Part shown: one piece after another, positions 14,831 to 22,634 of the stretch
Layout of the letters: every line of letters begins with the position of its first letter
Numbering within the stretch: the first letter of the stretch is position 1
The notes under the pieces: generated by a model
Seen by the model: only the letters and a program-made list of their open reading frames with translations
Told to the model about the DNA's origin: nothing
The model's database searches: none
Source of the DNA: Eubacteriales bacterium
GTDB lineage: Bacteria > Bacillota > Clostridia > Lachnospirales > Lachnospiraceae
Length of the DNA stretch: 34,179 nt
Assembly (NCBI GenBank): GCA_030531555.1
Contig: JAUNNI010000028.1
Span: forward strand, 1 to 34,179
Reading direction: 5' to 3'
Program-made: the position numbers and the translations under genes

Positions 14831-15400
14831 ATGCAGATTATTCTGGCTTCCGGATCCCCTCGGAGAAAGGAATTATTAGAGCAGGCAGGCTACATATTTA
14901 CTGTGGAAGTCAGTGACGCCGATGAAAATGTTGCAGCATGCAAGCCTGCGGATATGGTGGAGGAATTGTCCCTTCGCAAGGCAACAGCGGTGGCAAAATT
15001 ACACGGAGATGGCAAAGATTTCTGTCGCATCATCGGTTCGGATACCATCGTGGTAAAGGATGAGAAAGTTCTGGGAAAACCAGAGGATGAAGAAGATGCC
15101 AAACGAATGCTTCGTGAGCTTTCTGGCAGAGAGCATGAGGTTTACACTGGTGTGACGGTTCTTACTGTAGAAGCAGGAAAAGTGGTGAAAACTCAGCAGT
15201 TCCATGAATGCACCAAAGTGGTCATGCGAGAGATTTCGGAAGAAGAAATTGAGAAATACGTGGCAAGCGGCGAACCGATGGACAAAGCAGGAGCTTATGG
15301 AATCCAGGGAAGGGCAGGAATCTTTATCTCTGGAATCTATGGGGACTATTATAATGTGGTGGGATTACCGATTTGTCATTTAACCACGGTTCTTTCTTGA
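14831..15400 (+). CDS. maf: Maf family nucleotide pyrophosphatase
   Basis: The 189-aa protein carries the Maf signature LASGSPRRKELLEQAG at residues 5-20, SDTIV with D71, LGKPED and YGIQGRAG. Maf proteins hydrolyse non-canonical or methylated nucleoside triphosphates (dTTP, UTP and modified forms) and are linked to cell division arrest. The ATG at 14831 has GGAGG at 14818-14822; an upstream in-frame GTG overlaps that ribosome site and is rejected. It precedes the metal transporter operon by about 95 bp with no terminator between, so the two might be cotranscribed. Confidence 0.94.
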   Translation: MQIILASGSPRRKELLEQAGYIFTVEVSDADENVAACKPADMVEELSLRKATAVAKLHGDGKDFCRIIGSDTIVVKDEKVLGKPEDEEDAKRMLRELSGREHEVYTGVTVLTVEAGKVVKTQQFHECTKVVMREISEEEIEKYVASGEPMDKAGAYGIQGRAGIFISGIYGDYYNVVGLPICHLTTVLS

Positions 15401-15494
15401 TGGATGACTGAATTTGATATGATTCAGAAGAATCCATGAGGATATATTTTGATAAATATTCTTATGGAGGAAAAGTTGAAAATAGAGGTTGAAA

Positions 15495-16574
15495 ATGAAT
15501 CAAAATAGATACCAGAAAATATGCCAATTTGCAGTTTGGCTTTTGCTTATGGCTATAATCGTCAGTGGCTGTGGACAAAAGACCCAGAGTTTACGTGGCC
15601 AAAACGGTCAAAAGCAAGGTGATCAAGCGGGTGTAAGTTCAGAGGATTCCAATGAAAAGACCACTCTTCAAGTGGTTACCTCATTTTATCCTATGTATAT
15701 CATGGTATGGAATCTGGTGGATGGTGTAGAAGGAGTGGAATTATCCAATATGGCTAAGCCGTCCACAGGATGTCTTCATGATTATCAATTACGACCAAAA
15801 GATGTGGTTTGCCTTGACGGCGCGGATTTGTTCTTTATCAATGGCGCTGGCATGGAAAACTTTCTTGATGACATCTTAGAAGCCTATGATGATCTGAAGG
15901 TTTGCCAGGCGGTGGATGCCCTTGATGAAGAAGATTTTATTGTGGAATCTGAGGAGCATGAGCATGATCACGAGGATATGGATCACGAGGAATCAGGCCA
16001 TGATGCTCACGAGGATATGGATCACGAAGATGTAGACCATGATCACGACCATGGAGATCATAATCCTCACACCTGGTTGGATCCCGCCTTATACCGCAAA
16101 GAATTGGCCTATTTTAAAGACATTTTGCAGGAGACTGACCCGGCTCATGCCGAAGAATACCAGAAAAATTATCAGGAATATGATGCCAAAATTCAGGCTT
16201 TGCAGGAAGAATTTCATTGGCATGAAAGTGGAAAATCAGCTCTGATTCTTCATGAAAGCTTTCCATATCTGCTTAGAACCAGCGGAATTACCATTGCGGG
16301 AGCGGCGGAAGTGGAGAAGGACAGTGGATTTTCTGCCCACGAGATTGTGCATCTGGTGGAGGATGCCAGAGAGTGTGGCGCCCAGTACATTTTGTCGGAT
16401 TCCCAGTATTCCGGGCGCATCTCTGACCTATTGTCGGAAGAGACAGGGATGGAGGTCTGGAAATTGGATTCCTGCGTCAGTGGCGCATATGAAAAAGATG
16501 CTTATATAAAAAATATGAGAAGAAACTATCAAATTATGTCAGGAGGTGAAGCAGATGAAGATACGTCCAAATAA
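15495..16574 (+). CDS. znuA: Zinc/manganese ABC transporter binding lipoprotein (ZnuA/AdcA type)
   Basis: The 359-aa protein has a lipoprotein signal with lipobox VSGC (C26), then the cluster A-I metal-binding fold (TSFYPMYIM near residue 60). A His/Asp/Glu-rich loop at about residues 155-190 (repeated DHE, DHDH) is typical of zinc-specific members. It is followed by NPHTWLDPALY, with a metal-ligand histidine, and by LHESFPYLL, with another. It collects zinc outside the membrane and hands it to the permease. ATG 15495 follows AGAGG by 6 bp; an in-frame TTG two codons earlier abuts that site. The 3' end overlaps the ATPase gene by 20 bp. Confidence 0.93.
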   Translation: MNQNRYQKICQFAVWLLLMAIIVSGCGQKTQSLRGQNGQKQGDQAGVSSEDSNEKTTLQVVTSFYPMYIMVWNLVDGVEGVELSNMAKPSTGCLHDYQLRPKDVVCLDGADLFFINGAGMENFLDDILEAYDDLKVCQAVDALDEEDFIVESEEHEHDHEDMDHEESGHDAHEDMDHEDVDHDHDHGDHNPHTWLDPALYRKELAYFKDILQETDPAHAEEYQKNYQEYDAKIQALQEEFHWHESGKSALILHESFPYLLRTSGITIAGAAEVEKDSGFSAHEIVHLVEDARECGAQYILSDSQYSGRISDLLSEETGMEVWKLDSCVSGAYEKDAYIKNMRRNYQIMSGGEADEDTSK

Positions 16575-17427
16575 ATGTGGTAATCATTGTACCAGGGTCA
16601 ACCATGTCAATGTTACTTTGGAAGGAGACAGCATCTTAAAGGATGTGAATTTTAGTCTGCTTTGCGGAGAAATGATTACATTAATAGGAAAAAACGGTGC
16701 CGGAAAGTCCACTTTGGTTAAGGCTTTGCTTGGCGAAGTGCCTTATGAAGGGGAGATTCTTTTTGAGGATCGAAGAAATGGGCGAAGAGGCAATATGCGT
16801 ATCGGTTATGTTCCTCAGCAGCTGAGTTTCGATAAAAATACACCGACAACCGTGTATGATTTCTTTGCTTCCTGCATCAGCAAGGTGCCGGTTTGGCTTT
16901 GGAAGAAAAAATCGGTTTATGAAAAAATAAAAAAAGAGCTGGAACGTTTCCAGGCCCAGGATTTGATTGACAAACGTATGGGAGATCTTTCCGGTGGGGA
17001 ATTACAGAGAGTGCTTCTTTCTGTGGCAACCTGCCCAAAACCGAATCTTTTGATTTTGGATGAGCCGATTTCCGGAATTGACCGTGAGGGTACCATTTTG
17101 TTCTATGAGATCTTGGATCATTTGAAAAAAGAAGACGACCTTTCCATTCTTATGGTTAGTCATGATTTGGATTTTACTTATGAGTACTCGGATCGCGTCC
17201 TTTTAATCAACCAGACAGTTATCGAGGATGGTTCTCCACGAGAAGTTTATCAAAGTCCTGCTTTTGTGGAGTTTTTTGGTAAATTGCCATTTGTGGAAGA
17301 GAATTCCGGCGCAGAAGATTTATCAAAAATTGCAACCGAGAATCTGAAGAAAAACAATAAACATAAGAAGAATGTGACAGAAAAAGCAGCGCCTTATGAC
17401 GCTTCTTATAAGAAAGGAGGGCAATAA
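16555..17427 (+). CDS. znuC: Metal ABC transporter ATPase (ZnuC type)
   Basis: The 290-aa cytoplasmic subunit powers metal import. It has Walker A GKNGAGKST (45-53), YVPQQ, the signature LSGGELQRV starting at residue 145, Walker B LLILDEP with D169/E170, and the switch histidine H203 in MVSHDLDF. The C-terminal tail beyond residue 245 is long and lysine-rich with no known domain. AGGAGG precedes the ATG by 8 bp, inside the end of znuA, so translation is coupled. The permease gene begins one base after its stop. The metal is judged to be zinc mainly from the His-rich loop of ZnuA. Confidence 0.94.
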   Translation: MKIRPNKCGNHCTRVNHVNVTLEGDSILKDVNFSLLCGEMITLIGKNGAGKSTLVKALLGEVPYEGEILFEDRRNGRRGNMRIGYVPQQLSFDKNTPTTVYDFFASCISKVPVWLWKKKSVYEKIKKELERFQAQDLIDKRMGDLSGGELQRVLLSVATCPKPNLLILDEPISGIDREGTILFYEILDHLKKEDDLSILMVSHDLDFTYEYSDRVLLINQTVIEDGSPREVYQSPAFVEFFGKLPFVEENSGAEDLSKIATENLKKNNKHKKNVTEKAAPYDASYKKGGQ

Positions 17428-17428
17428 C

Positions 17429-18217
17429 ATGCAGATGTTTTCCTATCATTTTATGGTGCATGCCTTTATGGCCATCCTTTTGATTACCCCGCTGTTTGGC
17501 CTTTTGGGGACTATGATTGTTAACAACAAAATGGCCTTTTTCTCCGATGCGCTGGGACATTCCGCCATCACGGGAATTGCCCTTGGCGTTGTGTTGGGAA
17601 TCAGTAATACCATGGTGTCCATGGTGCTTTTTGGCATGATATTTGCTCTGCTATTAAACTGGATTAAATACCGTGGAAAAGCTGGCGCAGAGACGATCAT
17701 CAGCGTTTTTGCTTCCTGTGGACTGGCCCTTGGTCTGGCAGTTTTGTCCATGGGTGGAGATTTTGCCAAATATAATTCTCTTTTGATTGGAGATATTTTA
17801 AGTATCACCCATAAAGAAATCAATGGATTGGCGGTAGCTTTTGTGCTTACTTTGCTTTTTTGGATCTTCTGCTTTAATCCATTGCATTTCATCAGCATTA
17901 ATCCATCTTTGGCCAGCAGCAAAGGGATTCGAGTGAAGCTCTATGATAATATTTTTGTCATGCTTTTAGCGGTGATTGTCATGCTTTCCATCCGTTGGGT
18001 TGGACTTTTGATCATCAATGCCCTTCTGATTCTGCCGGCAGCGGCAGCCAGAAATGTGGCTCGAAACATGAGAAGTTATCACGCATTTTCCATTATCATT
18101 TCCGTATTTTGCGGCGTGTTGGGATTGATCATATCCTATTATACGGACATTGCCACCGGACCAATGATCGTTCTACTGGCATCCGGTATCTTTTTCCTGA
18201 CTCTTTTTAAAAGATAG
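17429..18217 (+). CDS. znuB: Metal ABC transporter permease (ZnuB type)
   Basis: The 262-aa integral membrane protein belongs to the ABC-3 permease family for zinc and manganese. It has the early motif GTMIVNNKMAFFSDALGHSA at about residues 27-46, which is typical of the family, and about seven to eight hydrophobic segments. The RWVGLLIINALLILPAAAAR stretch near residue 190 is also conserved. The ATG at 17429 follows GGAGG and lies one base after the znuC stop. It ends the three-gene unit; no convincing terminator is seen in the 149 bp before the next gene. Confidence 0.94.
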   Translation: MQMFSYHFMVHAFMAILLITPLFGLLGTMIVNNKMAFFSDALGHSAITGIALGVVLGISNTMVSMVLFGMIFALLLNWIKYRGKAGAETIISVFASCGLALGLAVLSMGGDFAKYNSLLIGDILSITHKEINGLAVAFVLTLLFWIFCFNPLHFISINPSLASSKGIRVKLYDNIFVMLLAVIVMLSIRWVGLLIINALLILPAAAARNVARNMRSYHAFSIIISVFCGVLGLIISYYTDIATGPMIVLLASGIFFLTLFKR

Positions 18218-18366
18218 AAGCAAATCGATTCTTTATAGAAAGACAGGAATGGAAAATGACGCATTGAAAGATGATGATAAAAATTGACTTTTGGTAAAGA
18301 ATGTATGAAAATAGAAATAACAATACATTTTCTAGGACATTTTATTAGAAAAGAAGGGGGAGAACC

Positions 18367-19632
18367 ATGAAGACAACAGCCATGAGAATCCACGGAGTGA
18401 GAGACCTCCGCGTAACAAGCTTCGAGCTTCCAGAGATTCAGGAAGATGAATTATTAGTAAAAGTAATGACAGACAGTTTATGTTTGTCCACATATAAGGT
18501 TGCCCAGAAAGGCTCCGCACACCCAAAATTGCCAGAGAATTTGGATCAGACTCCAATCGTGATGGGACATGAATTCTGTGGTGTTATTGAAAAAGTTGGG
18601 GAGAAATGGAAAGACCGTTTCAAAGCAGGCGATAAATTTGTAGCGCAGCCAAACTTAGGCAGAGCTGATACATTTTCTTTGGGATATTCCTTCCCATATG
18701 TTGGTGGAGATTCCACATACAGCATCATCATGAACGAAGCCATCGAGGCAGGCTGCGTTCTTCCATATAAGGGTGACAGCTTCTTTGAAGCAGCCATGGC
18801 AGAACCATTATCCTGTGTTCTTGCAGGGTTCAAAGCCAACTTCCATCTGAGAGACCGCAACGATTATGACCATACCATGGGAGTAAAGATCGGTGGAAAT
18901 ATGGCCATCATCGGTGGAACCGGCCCAATGGGTTCCATGGCCATCGACTACGCAATCCACGGAGAAAAGAAGCCAAAGCTTCTAGTGGTTGCCGGTAGAA
19001 CACAATCCAAGATTGACCGTTTAGCTTCCTTATATCCAGTGGAAGAAGCCAAAGAAAATGGCGTTGAACTGGTTTATGTTAACACATCCGATTATGATGA
19101 TTTCAGCGGCCCAATGCGTGAACTTACTGGTGGAAAAGGATTTGATGATGTTTTCGTTATGGTTGCCGATGAAAAAGTGGTAAATCAGAGCGAAAAAATC
19201 CTTGGCTGGGACGGTTGTCTTAACTTCTTCGCAGGTCCAATCGACAGCGGATTTACTGCAGCCATCAACTTCTACAACATTCACTATAAAGCAACTCATT
19301 ACGTTGGAACCAGTGGCTCCAACACACAGGATATGATTGATGCCGTAAAACTCATCGAAGAGAAAGTGGTAAATGTTGGAAAAGTAGCAACCCATATTCT
19401 TGGTCTTGATCACGTGCCAGAAACCATCCTTTCCCTTCCTTCCATCCCAGGTGGCAAGAAGATCTGCTACTCTCAGAAAGCATATCCATTATGTGCAGTG
19501 GAGGATATGATGAAGGATGACAGCACAGAATTCGCCAGAGGATTAAAAGAGATTCTTGAAAAGAGTAATGGAATCTGGAATGCAGAAGCAGAGAATTACT
19601 TCTTGGAGAAGGCTCCGGATATTGAAAAATAA
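18367..19632 (+). CDS. sorE: L-sorbose-1-phosphate reductase-like zinc dehydrogenase
   Basis: The 421-aa protein belongs to the zinc-dependent medium-chain dehydrogenase superfamily. Zinc ligands are C39 (DSLCLS), H68/E69 (GHEFCG) and the glutamate of MAEPLSCV. The NAD(P)-binding Rossmann motif IIGGTGPMGSMAIDYA lies in the middle. It resembles Klebsiella SorE over its whole length, including CLNFFAGPIDSGF, HYVGTSGSNTQDM and the C-terminal GGKK motif. SorE reduces L-sorbose 1-phosphate to glucitol 6-phosphate. No sorbose PTS or other sorbose gene is nearby, so the substrate could differ. GGGGGAG precedes the start. The gene follows the zinc transporter, and a terminator closes it. Confidence 0.85.
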   Translation: MKTTAMRIHGVRDLRVTSFELPEIQEDELLVKVMTDSLCLSTYKVAQKGSAHPKLPENLDQTPIVMGHEFCGVIEKVGEKWKDRFKAGDKFVAQPNLGRADTFSLGYSFPYVGGDSTYSIIMNEAIEAGCVLPYKGDSFFEAAMAEPLSCVLAGFKANFHLRDRNDYDHTMGVKIGGNMAIIGGTGPMGSMAIDYAIHGEKKPKLLVVAGRTQSKIDRLASLYPVEEAKENGVELVYVNTSDYDDFSGPMRELTGGKGFDDVFVMVADEKVVNQSEKILGWDGCLNFFAGPIDSGFTAAINFYNIHYKATHYVGTSGSNTQDMIDAVKLIEEKVVNVGKVATHILGLDHVPETILSLPSIPGGKKICYSQKAYPLCAVEDMMKDDSTEFARGLKEILEKSNGIWNAEAENYFLEKAPDIEK

Positions 19633-19659
19633 ATAAAATTAATATAACAATTTATTTCC

Positions 19660-19690
19660 AAAAAGTCGAATGTTAAAGTTCGGCTTTTTT
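19660..19690 (+). terminator. Intrinsic terminator after the sorE-like gene
   Basis: AAAAGTCGAA at 19661-19670 pairs with TTCGGCTTTT at 19679-19688 with one G-U pair, followed by more T. The stem encloses an 8-base loop. Confidence 0.88.
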
Positions 19691-19709
19691 GTTCAACCGG
19701 AAAGGTTCC

Positions 19710-19738
19710 TTGATTATTCAAAAGGTTTCATATATAAT
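19710..19738 (+). promoter_or_regulatory. Sigma-A promoter of the second toxin-antitoxin pair
   Basis: TTGATT at 19710-19715 and TATAAT at 19733-19738 are 17 bp apart. The hexamers and spacing are the same as those of the first toxin-antitoxin promoter at 199-227. The leader to the antitoxin start is about 65 bases. Confidence 0.72.
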
Positions 19739-19756
19739 AAATGTATCGTAATTAAG

Positions 19757-19788
19757 ACATAATAATAACATAATAATGATATATTATT
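19757..19788. promoter_or_regulatory. Candidate antitoxin operator with 11-bp direct repeats
   Basis: ACATAATAAT starts at 19757 and again at 19768, an 11-bp spacing close to one helical turn. The second copy runs into an AATAAT/ATTATT inverted repeat. It lies between the promoter and the antitoxin gene. The region is very AT-rich, so chance similarity is possible. Confidence 0.35.
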
Positions 19789-19810
19789 CTAAAAAGGATA
19801 GGTGAATGAA

Positions 19811-20074
19811 ATGCCAACAATTATACCAATTAGAGATTTGAGAAAAACAAGTGAGATATCCGAATTAGCACATAAGAAACAGGAACCTATTTTTATTACA
19901 AAAAATGGATATAGTGATCTTGTGGTAATGAGTGCAGAGTTATATGAACATTTTATGGAGATTCATAAGGTTGACCAATCTATCCATAATGCAGAACTGG
20001 AAGTCGAGGAGGGAGCAGAACCGATTTCTTTAAATACAGCGAAGGAGATATTAGACAAAAAGTATTATGGATAA
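19811..20074 (+). CDS. Type II antitoxin, Phd/YefM family (second pair)
   Basis: The 87-aa protein starts MPTIIPIRDLRKTSEISELA and has EPIFITKNGYSDLVVMS at about residues 24-40, the Phd/YefM core. The acidic C-terminal half is the likely toxin-binding tail. The ATG at 19811 is chosen because AGGTGA at 19800-19805 is a good ribosome site; an in-frame GTG three codons upstream overlaps it. The stop region overlaps the toxin start by 8 bp. It is the same length as the antitoxin at 253-516 and shares its central motif. Confidence 0.9.
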   Translation: MPTIIPIRDLRKTSEISELAHKKQEPIFITKNGYSDLVVMSAELYEHFMEIHKVDQSIHNAELEVEEGAEPISLNTAKEILDKKYYG

Positions 20075-20369
20075 ATATGAAGTAATGTTATATCCGAAAG
20101 CATTTCGTGATATTGATGATATTTATGCTTATATTGCACTTGAAAAATTGTCACCGGAAATTGCAAAAAGCCAGACAGATCGAATATGGAAAGCACTTAG
20201 ATCTTTGGAAATATTTCCGGAGTCTCATCAAGATAGACTGGTTGGGAGATATGCTGGAAAAGGCTATAAACAGCTAATCATCGACAATTATCTTGCTGTG
20301 TTTAAAATTGATGGGAATAATAAAAAAGTATATGTACTTACTGTTCAGTATCAAGGAAGAAATTTTTAA
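20067..20369 (+). CDS. Type II toxin, RelE/ParE family (second pair)
   Basis: The 100-aa protein begins MDKYEVMLYPKAFRDIDDIY and ends VYVLTVQYQGRNF. The middle has IWKALRSLEIFPESHQDR and YKQLIIDNYLAVFKI, all typical of the ParE/RelE fold. Whether it targets gyrase or mRNA is not decided by sequence. It overlaps its antitoxin gene by 8 bp, so translation is coupled. No separate terminator lies between it and the next promoter at 20385; the hairpin at 20434-20462 could end its transcript. Confidence 0.88.
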   Translation: MDKYEVMLYPKAFRDIDDIYAYIALEKLSPEIAKSQTDRIWKALRSLEIFPESHQDRLVGRYAGKGYKQLIIDNYLAVFKIDGNNKKVYVLTVQYQGRNF

Positions 20370-20384
20370 TAATCATAAGTCCTA

Positions 20385-20413
20385 TTGACAAAATACTTAA
20401 TATATTTTATAGT
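20385..20413 (+). promoter_or_regulatory. Strong sigma-A promoter of the trmB-lysA unit
   Basis: A perfect TTGACA at 20385-20390 and TATAGT at 20408-20413 are exactly 17 bp apart. The palindromic operator at 20411-20432 overlaps the -10 box and the expected transcription start. Confidence 0.8.
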
Positions 20414-20432
20414 GGTACTAAATCGTACCACT
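20411..20432. promoter_or_regulatory. Palindromic operator overlapping the promoter
   Basis: AGTGGTAC at 20411-20418 and GTACCACT at 20425-20432 are perfect 8-bp inverted arms around TAAATC. The site covers the end of the -10 box and the start point, where a bound repressor would block initiation. The TrmB-type regulator encoded downstream is the natural candidate; this is inference. Confidence 0.65.
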
Positions 20433-20433
20433 T

Positions 20434-20462
20434 AGGGTTTGATTCGTCAAACCCTTATTTTT
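20434..20462 (+). terminator. Leader terminator with UUCG loop before trmB
   Basis: AGGGTTTGA at 20434-20442 pairs perfectly with TCAAACCCT at 20447-20455 around a TTCG tetraloop, followed by TATTTTT. It sits between the promoter at 20385 and the trmB start at 20482. It could attenuate trmB-lysA transcription or end the toxin transcript that enters from upstream. Confidence 0.75.
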
Positions 20463-20481
20463 GGTATAGGGGAGGTATGTA

Positions 20482-21177
20482 ATGGAAGCAAAGATTATCG
20501 AGCTGCTGTTGCATTTTGGTCTCACCAGACAGGAAGCGAAGATTTATATCTTACTTTTAAGAGAAGGTCCTTTGTCGGGCTACGAAGCAGCCAAGCGAAC
20601 CGGAATTTCCAGATCTAACGCCTATGGTGCACTGGCGGCTCTTGTGGAGAAAGGTGCTGCTTACATCTTGGAGGAACAGGCGGTTCAGTATCAGGCGGTT
20701 TCCATTGAAGAATTCTGTGATAATAATCTTCATTTTCTCACAGAGGTTGCCAAGGAATTAAAAGCATCCATGCCGGCGCAGAAGAAGAGAAATGAGAATT
20801 ATGTGACCATCCGAGGGCAAAGAAATGTGGAGGATAAATGCCGAAACATGCTGCTTCAGGTGGAAAGCAGGGTGTATCTGTCGGTCACTTCAGAAATCCT
20901 TGACCGTTTTAAAAAGGAACTTAAAATATTGGTCGATGCCGGAAAGAAAGTTGTATTGATCACGAACACGACATATGATCTAGAAGGAGCGATTCTCTAT
21001 CAGACTCCACGAGAAGATACGCAGATTCGTCTCATTACAGATTCCAGATATGCCTTAACCGGCGAGATGTCAGATGAATGGCAGACGACCTGCCTGTATT
21101 CGGAGAATCCGAACCTGGTGAAATTATTAAAAGAAGCATTAACCAATGAGATTAAATTAATCTCTTTGGGCGAGTAG
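20482..21177 (+). CDS. TrmB-family transcriptional regulator
   Basis: The 231-aa protein has an N-terminal winged helix (about residues 5-70): LTRQEAKIYILLLREGPLSG, then AAKRTGISRSNAYGALAALV, as in TrmB/sugar-specific regulators. The C-terminal domain (about 95-225) resembles the phospholipase D-like effector half found in shorter TrmB proteins (VYLSVTSEILDRFKKEL, VVLITNT). These proteins sense a small molecule and act as repressors. GGGGAGG precedes the ATG. The gene shares a strand and probably a transcript with the diaminopimelate decarboxylase gene 118 bp downstream. A lysine-pathway ligand is therefore possible but unproved. The last codons (ISLGE and stop) are duplicated twice downstream. 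Confidence 0.88.
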   Translation: MEAKIIELLLHFGLTRQEAKIYILLLREGPLSGYEAAKRTGISRSNAYGALAALVEKGAAYILEEQAVQYQAVSIEEFCDNNLHFLTEVAKELKASMPAQKKRNENYVTIRGQRNVEDKCRNMLLQVESRVYLSVTSEILDRFKKELKILVDAGKKVVLITNTTYDLEGAILYQTPREDTQIRLITDSRYALTGEMSDEWQTTCLYSENPNLVKLLKEALTNEIKLISLGE

Positions 21178-21287
21178 GAAAAGAAAGATTCCCGATGAGA
21201 AGAAAGAATCTCTTTGGGCGAGTAGAAAAAGAAAGATCCCCAATGGGACCAACCAATCTCTTTGGGTGAATCGATTAGAAAGAAGGA
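21143..21287 (+). repeat. 48-bp tandem repeat covering the 3' end of trmB and the spacer
   Basis: The core AATCTCTTTGGG starts at 21159, 21207 and 21255, so the period is exactly 48 bp. Each unit also holds CCGATGAGA- or CCAATGGGA-like sequence before the core and GAAAGAT after it. The first copy encodes the last residues and stop of the TrmB protein; the other two lie between the stop and lysA. The third is diverged and runs into the purine-rich lysA ribosome site. Confidence 0.85.
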
Positions 21288-21295
21288 TATAGAGT

Positions 21296-22543
21296 ATGAA
21301 AACACCATTTGTTACAAAAGAACAGTTAGAAAGTATCGTAGAACAGTTCCCTACACCATTCCATTTATATGATGAAAAAGGAATCCGTGAAACAGCACGC
21401 AATCTTTACAAAGCATTTTCTTGGAACAAAGGGTTCAAAGAATATTTTGCAGTAAAAGCAACTCCAAACCCACAGATTCTTAAAATCTTAAAAGAAGAAG
21501 GCTGCGGAACAGACTGTTCTTCCCTCACAGAGCTTATGATGAGTGAACGTTGCGGTTTCAGTGGCGATGAGATCATGTTCTCCTCCAATGAAACACCAGC
21601 TTGTGAATTTGTAAAAGCAAGAGAAATCGGCGCAATCATCAACTTAGACGATATCACTCACATTGATTTCTTAAAAGAAACTTGTGGTATCCCAGAAAAA
21701 ATCAGCTGCCGTTTCAATCCAGGTGGATACTTCTCCCTTGGAACAGACATCATGGATCATCCAGGTGATGCCAAATACGGTATGACAAAAGCGCAGCTTT
21801 TTGAAGCATTCAAACGCTTAAAATCAGAAGGTGTAAAAGAATTCGGTATTCATTCCTTCTTAGCATCCAACACAGTGAGCAATGAATATTATCCAGCACT
21901 TGCTTCCATCCTCTTCAGCCTTGCAGTAGAATTGAAAGAAGCCCTTGATGTTCATATCACATTCATCAATCTTTCCGGTGGTATCGGTATCCCTTACACA
22001 CCAGACAAAGAGCCAAATGATATCTTTGTAATTGGAGAAGGCGTTCACAAAGCATATGATGAAATCTTAGTTCCAGCTGGCATGGGCGATGTAAAACTCT
22101 GTACAGAGCTTGGTCGTTATATGCTTGCTCCAAATGGACACCTTGTTGTAAAAGCAATCCACGAAAAACATACATACAAAGAATACATCGGTGTTGACGC
22201 TTGTGCCGTAAATCTCATGCGTCCAGCTATGTACGGTGCTTACCATCACATCACTGTAATGGGCAAAGAAAATGAACCATGCGACCATAAATACGATGTA
22301 GTAGGTTCTCTTTGTGAAAACAATGATAAATTCGCAGTAGATCGTATGCTTCCAAAAATTGACAAGGGTGATCTCCTCGTTATTCACGATGCAGGTGCAC
22401 ATGGATTTGCCATGGGTTATAACTACAATGGTAAATTAAAGAGTGCCGAAATCCTTCTTCAGGAAGATGGAACTCCACGTATGATTCGTCGTGCAGAAAC
22501 ACCAGAAGATTACTTTGCAACATTAGAAGGATTCTGGGAATAA
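21296..22543 (+). CDS. lysA: Diaminopimelate decarboxylase-type PLP enzyme
   Basis: The 415-aa enzyme belongs to the fold-type III PLP decarboxylases. It would convert meso-diaminopimelate to L-lysine, the last step of lysine synthesis. The PLP lysine is K54 in YFAVKATPN. The glycine-rich phosphate loop appears as INLSGGIGIPY, followed by ELGRYM. The second-subunit CENND motif begins at C340, and HDAGAHGFAMGYNYNG is conserved near the C-terminus. It diverges somewhat from model LysA proteins, so a related substrate (for example carboxynorspermidine) is a minor alternative. AGAAGGA precedes the start. It is followed by a strong terminator and probably forms a unit with the TrmB-type gene. Confidence 0.9.
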   Translation: MKTPFVTKEQLESIVEQFPTPFHLYDEKGIRETARNLYKAFSWNKGFKEYFAVKATPNPQILKILKEEGCGTDCSSLTELMMSERCGFSGDEIMFSSNETPACEFVKAREIGAIINLDDITHIDFLKETCGIPEKISCRFNPGGYFSLGTDIMDHPGDAKYGMTKAQLFEAFKRLKSEGVKEFGIHSFLASNTVSNEYYPALASILFSLAVELKEALDVHITFINLSGGIGIPYTPDKEPNDIFVIGEGVHKAYDEILVPAGMGDVKLCTELGRYMLAPNGHLVVKAIHEKHTYKEYIGVDACAVNLMRPAMYGAYHHITVMGKENEPCDHKYDVVGSLCENNDKFAVDRMLPKIDKGDLLVIHDAGAHGFAMGYNYNGKLKSAEILLQEDGTPRMIRRAETPEDYFATLEGFWE

Positions 22544-22587
22544 AAATTGAAAAAATATTAATTTTTTCGTACAAAAGTGTAATAGAT

Positions 22588-22632
22588 AAGCAGTTACTAG
22601 GTTATATATTAGTAACTGCTTTTTCTTTTTTT
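22588..22632 (+). terminator. Intrinsic terminator after lysA
   Basis: AAGCAGTTACTA at 22588-22599 pairs with TAGTAACTGCTT at 22610-22621. A long T-rich run (TTTTCTTTTTTT) follows. Confidence 0.92.
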
Positions 22633-22634
22633 GG

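Noticed and set aside
15401-15494. Zur or AdcR operator before the zinc transporter genes
   Set aside because: The region holds only a short GATTC/GAATC inverted repeat and AT-rich sequence. No match to the AdcR pattern was found, and no convincing promoter could be placed.
20400-20481. Lysine riboswitch or T-box before trmB-lysA
   Set aside because: The leader is only about 60 bases long, far too short for either element; it contains only an operator palindrome and one terminator hairpin.
21143-21287. CRISPR-like array
   Set aside because: There are only three units, the whole 48-bp unit is repeated rather than a repeat with unique spacers, and one unit is coding. No cas gene is in the window.
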